Positions 58,184 to 64,000 of a stretch of 64,000 bases of DNA are shown in pieces. A program made the position numbers and the translations under genes. The stretch is from an uncultured Paracoccaceae bacterium (lineage in GTDB: Bacteria > Pseudomonadota > Alphaproteobacteria > Rhodobacterales > Rhodobacteraceae): NCBI GenBank assembly GCA_951812615.1, contig CATOSU010000020.1:62001-126000 (forward strand), in the 5' to 3' direction. A model generated the notes under the pieces. The model did no database searches, was not told the DNA's origin, and saw only the letters and a program-made list of their open reading frames with translations. Position 1 is the stretch's first letter. Each line of letters starts with the position of its first letter.

Positions 58184-59041
58184 ATGCCCATGCAGGTGAG
58201 CGTGACCCGCGTCTATTTCCGCGCGCTGCTGGCCGCGGTGTCGCGGTTCAACGACAAGCGCGGCTGGGTGATGAGCAGCCATGTGGCCATGTCCATGTTG
58301 CTGGCGCTGTTCCCGTTCCTGTTATTCGTGGTCTCGCTGGCCGGGGCGCTGACCGAGGGCGTGCATACCGAGGCGCTGATCGCCCTGACGATCGGGTCCT
58401 GGCCCGACGAAATCGCCGATCCGATCGCGCGCGAAGTGCGCGCGGTTATGTCCGCCGGTTCCGGCGGTGTGCTGACGCTGGGCGCGGTGCTGGCGCTCTA
58501 TTTCGCGTCGAACGGGGTGGATGCGCTGCGGGCGGCGATGACGCGGGCCTATCGCGGGCATGATCCCCGGCCATGGTGGCGTCAGCGGCTGGTCTGCGTG
58601 ATCTTCGTTCTGGGGGGTGCCGTGCTGCTGGTGGGGGCCACGATCATCGGGATCGCCGCCCCGCTCTATTTCCGTTTCGTGATCGATACCGCGCCGGGGC
58701 TCTACCTCGCCGTTTTCGGCAGTGAAACGATGCGGCAAACGCTCACCCTCCTGTTGCTGCTGGTGGCTGTGACCAGCTGTCACGTCTGGCTGCCGGGCTA
58801 TCACCGGCGGGTTGCGCATATCTGGCCCGGTATCCTGCTGACCGTGCTGTGCTGGGGCGTTGCGGGCTTTGGGTTCGGGTACTATCTGGACCGGTTTTCC
58901 AGCTACAGCGCCACCTACGCAGGACTGGCCGGGGCAATGTCGGCGCTGATCTTTCTGTACCTGATGTCCGCGATCCTCATCCTCGGGGCCGAACTGAACG
59001 GTGCGCTGGGCGATGTTGACCGCAAGACGGACGCGGTCTAG
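58184..59041 (+). CDS. YihY/BrkB-family inner-membrane protein
   Basis: A 285-residue protein with six membrane segments. The family signatures are KRGWVMSSHVAMSMLLALFPFLLFVVSLAG near the N-terminus, SNGVDALRAAMTRAYRG near 105-121 and TYAGLAGAMSALIFLYLMSAILILGAELNG at the end. It was once called RNase BN; that activity was disproved for the family and its role is unknown, perhaps lipid movement. A GAAGGAGA ribosome site precedes the ATG at 58184. The following cytochrome gene starts 35 bases after its stop. Confidence 0.88.
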   Translation: MPMQVSVTRVYFRALLAAVSRFNDKRGWVMSSHVAMSMLLALFPFLLFVVSLAGALTEGVHTEALIALTIGSWPDEIADPIAREVRAVMSAGSGGVLTLGAVLALYFASNGVDALRAAMTRAYRGHDPRPWWRQRLVCVIFVLGGAVLLVGATIIGIAAPLYFRFVIDTAPGLYLAVFGSETMRQTLTLLLLLVAVTSCHVWLPGYHRRVAHIWPGILLTVLCWGVAGFGFGYYLDRFSSYSATYAGLAGAMSALIFLYLMSAILILGAELNGALGDVDRKTDAV

Positions 59042-59076
59042 GTCCAGTGGAGCGCGGAGAACAGGAGGCAGGCCGC

Positions 59077-60996
59077 ATGTGGGTATCGGCAGGGCCGCGG
59101 GCGGTTTTGATCGCATTGTCTCTGATCTGGGCCGGCGCCGGGAAGGCGCAGGATCACGTGGGATCCGCCGTTTGTGCCGATTGCCACACCGAACAGGCCG
59201 ACGCCTGGGCCGGGTCGCATCACGCGCTGGCCTGGACCGCGCCGGGGCCGGACACCGTGGTCGCCGACTTCGACGGATCATCCTATCAGGGCGCAGACAT
59301 GTCCGTGCAGTTCGTGCGCGAAGGCGACGCCTATTCCATCACCGTGACCGAGGCGGATGGCACAACCACCGCCTATCCGGTGCATTCGGTGGCCGGTATC
59401 GCGCCGCTGCAACAATACCTGCTGGAAACAGAACCCGGCCGGGTACAGAGCTTTGACGTGGCATGGGATGCCGAGCGCGGGACATGGTATCACCTTTATC
59501 CCGGCGATCCGCCGGGGCCTGCGGACGGGTTGCACTGGACCGGGCCCTACAAGACATGGAACGCGCGCTGTGCGGAATGCCACGCGACGGATTACCGCCG
59601 CGCCTACAGCCCCCGGCAGCGGCGCTACAATTCGACCTCCGCGGAATGGGGCGTCGGCTGTGAAGCCTGCCACGGGCCGGGATCGGCACATGTGGACTGG
59701 GCAAAGACGCCGGATGCGCCGATGCCCGAAGCCGGCGGGTTTTCCATGGCCTTCAACACCGGCAACGCCGAAGCCGGGATCCAGCAATGCGCTGGCTGCC
59801 ATTCCCGGCGCGAAAACCTGACCGATGGCAACCCGCTGCCCGGCACGCCGTTTCACGATGCCTTCCGGCTGGCCCTGCTGCGGCCCGGCCTCTATCACGC
59901 GGATGGGCAGATCCTGGATGAGGTCTACGTCTACGGGTCGTTCCTGCAGTCGAAAATGTATGCCCGCGGCGTCGGCTGCATGAACTGCCACGACCCGCAT
60001 GGCGCAACACCCGTGGCCGAGGGCAACGCGGTCTGCACCCAATGCCATTCGCCGGCGGGAAACCCGGATTTCCCGACACTGAAGCCGGCCGAATACGACA
60101 CGTCCGACCACCATTCCCATGCCGCCGGCAGCGAGGGTGCTGAGTGCAAAAGCTGTCACATGATCGAACGCACCTATATGGGCATCGACGGCCGCCGCGA
60201 TCACAGCTTCCGCGTGCCGCGTCCTGATCTGGGGGCCGAAACCGGCAGCCCGGACGCCTGTACCGATTGCCACGAAGACCGGACCCAGAGCTGGGCCGCC
60301 GCGCAGATCGCGGACTGGTACCCCGACAGCGCCCATCGCGGGCCGCATTACGGGCAGGTGCTGGCCCATGGCCGGGCGGACCCGCCGGCCGCCGCCGCTG
60401 CGCTGTCCGGTCTGGCCACGGATACCGGTCAGCCCGGTATCGTGCGGGCCACCGCGCTCTACCTGTTGCAGGCCGCCGGCGATCCGGCCGCGGTTGCGGC
60501 GGCGCTGGACCTGCTGGGCGATCCCGATCCGCTGGTCCGGGCCGAGGCCACGGGGCTTGCACAGGCGCTGCCCGGACCGGCCCGCGCCGCCGCGCTGACG
60601 CCGCTGTTGTCGGATCCGGTGCGCAGCGTGCGTCTGGCGGCGGCCCGGCAGATGCTGACACTGCAGCCGGCCGATCTGACCCCCAGCCAGTCTGCGCTGC
60701 TGGGCGAGGCGATGATCGACTGGCGAAAATCCCTGTCGAACAAGCTCGATTTCCCCGAAACGCACATGGTCATGGGCGGCATGGCGCTGACCACGCGCAG
60801 CTACGCCGCCGCGCAGGCGGCGTTCCGCGAAACCGTGCGGCTGGACCCGCAGCGTGTCGAAGCCTGGTCGATCCTGATCCGGCTGACCCATGCCACCGAG
60901 GGGCTGGATGCCGCCCGCGCCGTGCTGCGGGATGCGCTGCGCCGGGTGCCGGACGATCCGGGTCTGATCGAGCTCCGCGCCCGCATGGGTGGCTGA
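59077..60996 (+). CDS. Octaheme c-type cytochrome with HEAT/TPR-like C-terminal domain
   Basis: A 639-residue exported protein: signal peptide (about 1-24, AGAGKA-QDH), then eight Cys-x-x-Cys-His haem sites (CADCH, CAECH, CEACH, CAGCH, CMNCH, CTQCH, CKSCH, CTDCH) spread over residues 33-405. A further 230 residues of alanine-rich helical repeats resembling HEAT and TPR units (ALSGLATDTGQPGIVRATALYLL; AQAAFRETVRLDPQRVEAW) complete it. The haem part resembles cytochrome c554/NrfA-related multihaem proteins, but no catalytic lysine-type haem site can be seen. The ATG at 59077 has GGAGG at good distance. No haem-lyase, quinol dehydrogenase or partner is adjacent. Confidence 0.9.
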   Translation: MWVSAGPRAVLIALSLIWAGAGKAQDHVGSAVCADCHTEQADAWAGSHHALAWTAPGPDTVVADFDGSSYQGADMSVQFVREGDAYSITVTEADGTTTAYPVHSVAGIAPLQQYLLETEPGRVQSFDVAWDAERGTWYHLYPGDPPGPADGLHWTGPYKTWNARCAECHATDYRRAYSPRQRRYNSTSAEWGVGCEACHGPGSAHVDWAKTPDAPMPEAGGFSMAFNTGNAEAGIQQCAGCHSRRENLTDGNPLPGTPFHDAFRLALLRPGLYHADGQILDEVYVYGSFLQSKMYARGVGCMNCHDPHGATPVAEGNAVCTQCHSPAGNPDFPTLKPAEYDTSDHHSHAAGSEGAECKSCHMIERTYMGIDGRRDHSFRVPRPDLGAETGSPDACTDCHEDRTQSWAAAQIADWYPDSAHRGPHYGQVLAHGRADPPAAAAALSGLATDTGQPGIVRATALYLLQAAGDPAAVAAALDLLGDPDPLVRAEATGLAQALPGPARAAALTPLLSDPVRSVRLAAARQMLTLQPADLTPSQSALLGEAMIDWRKSLSNKLDFPETHMVMGGMALTTRSYAAAQAAFRETVRLDPQRVEAWSILIRLTHATEGLDAARAVLRDALRRVPDDPGLIELRARMGG

Positions 60997-61304
60997 CCGG
61001 CAGGCCGGGAAAATTCGCCGAAAAGCCGCTGCATCGCCACGATCTGCGCAAACTCATCCTTCACCTTTGGCTGTCACATCAGGCCCGGCCTGAGATCAGC
61101 CCGAGGTGCCCCATGCCCGCCACGCCGCAACCGACGCCCCGCGCGCGCCTGTTCGAATACCTGCGCCAGCAGGAGGCCGGTGCCGCCGCCGAACGGCAGC
61201 TGTCGGTCGAGCGGATGACGCGGATCGACGGACAGGCCGAAGCGTTTCAGTTGCAGCTTGCGCTGCACTCATGGACCCGGCCGCAGCCGGTGCTGAAATC
61301 GCAA
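60997..61304. other. Gap of about 300 bases after the cytochrome gene
   Basis: This holds a possible small gene at 61113 (listed separately). The remaining 116 bases show no strong hairpin with a T run and no palindrome array. I see no RNA gene in it. Confidence 0.4.
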
Positions 61305-61358
61305 TCAGCCCCGGAACCCCGTGGCCACCACGAATTTTTCCGAACTGTCCGCCCGTGA
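61113..61358 (+). CDS. Possible small protein of unknown function
   Basis: An 81-residue open frame with a GAGGTG site 7 bases before the ATG and a helix-like middle ([36 protein letters not shown]). Its end overlaps the convergent rlmE gene by 54 bases, which weakens it. The length and the composition fit the small hypothetical proteins of the group, but nothing ties it to a family. A single sequence cannot decide whether it is translated. Confidence 0.35.
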   Translation: MPATPQPTPRARLFEYLRQQEAGAAAERQLSVERMTRIDGQAEAFQLQLALHSWTRPQPVLKSQSAPEPRGHHEFFRTVRP

Positions 61359-62006
61359 CGCCGGCGGTTTGACGTTGGCCACCTTGGTGAATTTCTGCTT
61401 CAGAAGCTTCTGAAGCTCGCCCTCTGCGCCGCCGGCCAGCACCTTGGCAACAAATGTGCCGCCCTCGGCCAGCACGTCAAAGGCGAAATAGGCCGCCGTT
61501 TCGCACAGCGCCATGATCCGCAGGTGATCTGTCTGCTTGTGCCCCGAAGACGCCGCGGCCATGTCCGACATCACCACATCCGCCGGACCATCCAGCCACG
61601 CGCGCACCTTGTCGTCGGCCCCGTCATCGAGAAAATCGAGCTGATGGATCTCGGCCCCGGGCACCGGGTCCACCTCCTGCAGATCAATGCCGATAATGCG
61701 GCCCACTGCCTTGCCCTGCTTTTCCCCCAGCGCGTTGATCCGCGGCACTGCCACCTGCAGCCAGCCGCCGGGCGCGCAGCCCAGATCGACAACACGCGCG
61801 CCGGGGACGAGGAACCTGTACTTGTCGTCCAGCTCGAGGATCTTGTACGCGGCGCGCCCGCGCAAACCTTCGGCCTGCGCCCGCCGGACATACGGGTCGT
61901 TGAGCTGCCGCTGCAACCAGCGGGTCGAACTGAGCTTGCGGCCGCGGGCGGTCTTGACCTTGACGGTCAGATCGCGCTGGCCCCGGCCCGAGGATTTTTT
62001 TGCCAT
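61305..62006 (-). CDS. rlmE: 23S rRNA (uridine-2552 2'-O)-methyltransferase
   Basis: A 233-residue FtsJ/RrmJ enzyme that methylates U2552 of the ribosomal A loop late in 50S assembly. A basic N-terminal tail (1-40) of the alphaproteobacterial form precedes [15 protein letters not shown] with the catalytic lysine, and [16 protein letters not shown] is SAM motif [20 protein letters not shown] holds the catalytic aspartate and [11 protein letters not shown] the second lysine. It ends in [19 protein letters not shown], the RNA-proximal signature. Two AT-rich palindromes lie upstream of its start. Confidence 0.95.
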   Translation of the reverse strand: MAKKSSGRGQRDLTVKVKTARGRKLSSTRWLQRQLNDPYVRRAQAEGLRGRAAYKILELDDKYRFLVPGARVVDLGCAPGGWLQVAVPRINALGEKQGKAVGRIIGIDLQEVDPVPGAEIHQLDFLDDGADDKVRAWLDGPADVVMSDMAAASSGHKQTDHLRIMALCETAAYFAFDVLAEGGTFVAKVLAGGAEGELQKLLKQKFTKVANVKPPASRADSSEKFVVATGFRG

Positions 62007-62022
62007 GTCATGGTCTCCGGGT

Positions 62023-62070
62023 GCAAAACTCTTTCAAAGAGTTTTGCCAAAAGTTTTTGCAAAACTTTTG
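62023..62070. repeat. Pair of AT-rich palindromes (array C)
   Basis: GCAAAACTCTTT/AAAGAGTTTTGC (62023-62047, 1-nt centre) is followed at once by CAAAAGTTTT/AAAACTTTTG (62048-62070, centre tgc). They lie between two genes read in the same direction: after the class V aminotransferase stop and 16 bases upstream of the rlmE start. A terminator plus leader hairpin is possible. Confidence 0.75.
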
Positions 62071-62078
62071 CGTCCCTG

Positions 62079-63329
62079 TCACCCCAGTTCCTCCAGCGCG
62101 GCCAAAAGCTGGGCGACCTCGTGCTGGGAATTGTAGTGGCAGAGCGAGATCCGGATCGCGTCCGCATGTCCCAGCGGATCGAGGATATTGCCGGAATAAT
62201 GATCTGCTTTGCGGGTATGGGTGCGGATGCCGCGCTGGTTGAGAAAGGTCACCACGTCGGGCGAGGGATGCCCGTCGATCACGATGGACACCAGACCCTC
62301 GCGCGCCGGATTGTCCGCGCCGCCGATAATGGTGACATGCGTCATGTCGCGCAGGCCGCGCAGGTTGCCCGTGCCGTCGATCATCGCGTCCGTCAGCGCC
62401 TTTTCATGTGCGTGAATGGCCCGGCCCGCGGCGACGATCCGCGCCCGGCGGTCGGTTTCGTCCGAAACCTCGCCGCCCAGCCACTCGAAATAGCCGACCA
62501 CGTCCGACATGGTGGCGTAGGCGCCGGTGTCGCGGGTGCCGAATTCCCACCCCGCTTCAGGCGCGCCGATCAGCCGGTCATGGGGCAGAACGCTCAGCCG
62601 GTCCGAGATCCAGCCGATCCCGTAGCCGTGCCGCGAAAACACCTTGTAGGGCGAGATCGCATAACCGTCGATGCCATAGCTGTCGATGTCGATGCGGCCA
62701 TGCGCGGCGTGCTGGATGCCATCAACGATGATCAGCGCATCGGGCGCCACCCGGCGGATCGCGGCGGCGATGCCTTCGACATCGATGCCCATGCCGGTGA
62801 CCGGAGAGGTGTGCAGGATCGTCGCCACGGACACGTCCGGGGTCAGTAGCGCCTCGTAGGCGGCGACATCGACGCTGCCGGTCGCATCGTCATGCGCGAC
62901 ACTGACATAATCGAGCCCGGCGAACCCGGCCCATGTCCGCGCCGCGGATCTCGACGCGGGATGTTCCACGGTCGACCCGATCACCTTGCTGCCCTTCGGC
63001 GCGTTGATACAGGCCGTGCGGATCATGCGGAACAGCAGTTCGGTGCCGCTTTCCCCACAAAAGAACTGACCGGTTGATGCGTTCATGAACACGCGCATGT
63101 CGGCCTTGGCTTTATCGATCAGCGCGACCAGCGCGTGCGCAGCCGGGTTGTCGCGGCCCTGATTGTCGGGGATGGCGGCGAATTTCGCCGAGGTCTCGAC
63201 CACCGAATTCAGGGTCAGCGCACCACCGGCATTTTCGAAAAACACCCGCGGTCCCTGAAAGGGGCAGGCATCCACATGTGCAAAACGGCTGCGGATATCA
63301 TCCAGCAGCGCGGGGGTAATTTCGGCCAT
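62079..63329 (-). CDS. Class V aminotransferase-fold (cysteine-desulfurase-like) PLP protein
   Basis: A 416-residue PLP protein of the SufS/NifS-like branch. The N-terminal RVFFENAGGALTLNSVVETSA resembles the start of cysteine desulfurases, FFCGESGTELLFRMIRTA follows, and IIVDGIQHAAHGRIDIDSYGIDGYAISPYKVFSRHGYGIGWI carries the PLP lysine after SPYK. I see no desulfurase-type cysteine loop, so it is more likely a lyase, kynureninase-like or epimerase-type relative; the reaction is open. A GTG three bases upstream is an alternative start. The array C palindromes lie between its stop and rlmE. Confidence 0.85.
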   Translation of the reverse strand: MAEITPALLDDIRSRFAHVDACPFQGPRVFFENAGGALTLNSVVETSAKFAAIPDNQGRDNPAAHALVALIDKAKADMRVFMNASTGQFFCGESGTELLFRMIRTACINAPKGSKVIGSTVEHPASRSAARTWAGFAGLDYVSVAHDDATGSVDVAAYEALLTPDVSVATILHTSPVTGMGIDVEGIAAAIRRVAPDALIIVDGIQHAAHGRIDIDSYGIDGYAISPYKVFSRHGYGIGWISDRLSVLPHDRLIGAPEAGWEFGTRDTGAYATMSDVVGYFEWLGGEVSDETDRRARIVAAGRAIHAHEKALTDAMIDGTGNLRGLRDMTHVTIIGGADNPAREGLVSIVIDGHPSPDVVTFLNQRGIRTHTRKADHYSGNILDPLGHADAIRISLCHYNSQHEVAQLLAALEELG

Positions 63330-63387
63330 CACAGCGGTCCTTTCAGGGCGTTTCGGAGCGCGGGTATGGCCGTCCGCCGATGCGGCG

Positions 63388-64000
63388 TCAAGCGCTCGCG
63401 GGGCTGCAGACCTCGGGCGCGCCGTTTGCCGCTTCGATCACCCGTCCGGCGGCCAGCAGAACATCCTCGCGGTAGGGGGCGGAAATCAGCTGCACGCCGA
63501 CCGGCGCGTCGCCGGCAAACCCGGTGGCCACCGACAGTCCCGGCAGCGCCAGCGCGGGCACCGCCCGCTGCGGCAACTGCGCCTCATAGACGGCGGCGAA
63601 GGCGTCTTCGCTGCGGATGTCCTCGAGCTGCGGAAAGGGCAGGGCACCCGACACCGGGCAGAGCAGCAACGGCGTTTGAGCAAAGAACCGCTGCCAGTCG
63701 CGCATCAGGGTCACGCGGTCGCGCAGGGCGGTCATCAGGTTGTCCATGCCGGGCGCTTTCATGCCGCGGGTCATCTGGGCAGTGACGAACAGCGCGGCGG
63801 CATTGCCCTCGTTTTCCAGTGCCTCGCGCGCCGCCATGTGGTTTTCCGCCATCCACAGCCGCGCGTTCAGCGCCGCCGCGTCCCGCATCGACGGCGGGTC
63901 GCCCTCGGTCACGGTCCAACCGGCGGCGCGCAGGGTATCGGCGGCTGCGTTCAGCGCGGCGGTCACTTCGGCGGCCACGGGCATTCCGTCCGGCGCATGG
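63388..64000 (-). CDS. Amidase-signature family protein, C-terminal part (5' end outside window)
   Basis: About 204 residues are visible, open to the last base of the window, reading HAPDGMPVAAEVTAALNAAADTL at the start. The C-terminal amidase features are present: HALF-type LVTAQMTRGMKAPGM, LLLCPVSGALPFPQ, PALALPGLSVATGFAGDAPVGVQLISAPYREDVLLAAGRVIEAA. The Ser-cisSer-Lys catalytic triad lies upstream of this fragment and cannot be checked. The enzyme family hydrolyses amides or acts as a GatA relative. It is 58 bases upstream of the class V aminotransferase-fold gene. Confidence 0.88.
   Translation of the reverse strand, partial: HAPDGMPVAAEVTAALNAAADTLRAAGWTVTEGDPPSMRDAAALNARLWMAENHMAAREALENEGNAAALFVTAQMTRGMKAPGMDNLMTALRDRVTLMRDWQRFFAQTPLLLCPVSGALPFPQLEDIRSEDAFAAVYEAQLPQRAVPALALPGLSVATGFAGDAPVGVQLISAPYREDVLLAAGRVIEAANGAPEVCSPASA

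Overview
The window looks like an ordinary chromosomal stretch of a marine-type alphaproteobacterium of the Rhodobacteraceae (Roseobacter group). Base composition is GC-rich throughout, GTG starts and 4-base ATGA/GTGA overlaps are frequent, and several blocks are typical of the family: secG upstream of pyrG, a DctPQM TRAP system, a bactofilin/M23 pair, a DUF2842 gene after purA, and a Tat-like TRAP binding protein. I found no integrase, transposase, phage structural module, CRISPR array, rRNA or tRNA.

Layout. 1-4804 (+): end of a RutE/HadB-like nitroreductase, an OsmC protein, a DctPQM importer and an intradiol ring-cleavage dioxygenase, probably one catabolic unit. 4882-7172 (-): FCD-type GntR regulator, then dgoA and dgoK (KDPGal aldolase and kinase). 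7270-11050 (-): two M20 amidohydrolases and an MlrC-like M81 metalloprotein, a peptide or amide hydrolysis operon. 11231-13657 (+): MscS channel and a DUF374 acyltransferase-like protein. 13808-16460 (+): acyl-AMP ligase, free-standing acyl carrier protein and a CFA/mycolate-type methyltransferase, facing a polysaccharide flippase (-). 18174-22183 (+): small membrane protein, acyl-CoA dehydrogenase, MaoC hydratase and acyl-CoA ligase. 22301-25253: aminotransferase (-), lactonase-like metallo-hydrolase and DUF3179 protein (+). 25277-29651 (-): DHA2 exporter, bactofilin, an M23 peptidase gene broken by an in-frame TAA, and a DUF455 protein. 29779-34549: methyltransferase (+), Bcp peroxiredoxin (-) and a giant AsmA-like protein (+). 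34726-37954 (-): complete polar amino-acid ABC importer. 38063-42388 (-): PhnD-like protein, two TerB-like proteins, DUF1330, pyrG and secG. 42480-45256: nitronate-monooxygenase-like flavoprotein (-) and a cobalt-type nitrile hydratase operon (+). 45307-48441: thioesterase and two small genes (-), purA and DUF2842 (+). 48538-52593 (-): ABC ATPase, FtsX-like permease and secreted lipocalin-like protein. 52718-57308: K+ channel (+), periplasmic HAD hydrolase, arylsulfatase and histone-deacetylase-family enzyme (-). 57323-60996: small envelope proteins (-), YihY/BrkB protein and an octaheme cytochrome c (+). 61305-64000 (-): rlmE, a class V aminotransferase-fold protein and the C-terminal part of an amidase.

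The most unusual signal is not in the genes. Several gaps between convergent genes are filled almost base to base by tandem short palindromes. These have unrelated sequences but a shared design: 9-10 bp arms, a 2-nt centre, usually GT-NN-AC in the middle, and 1-2 nt spacers (34567-34632 and 48443-48529, with variants at 45260-45301 and 62023-62070 and one isolated unit at 40186-40205). A second repeat family combines a terminator-like GTGCGCC/GGCGCGC hairpin with a 21-bp-arm stem-loop about 50 nt away (40049-40176 and 53161-53288, with a diverged copy near 22186-22284). Other points of interest are the acyl-AMP ligase/ACP/methyltransferase trio and the single-codon interruption of the M23 peptidase gene.
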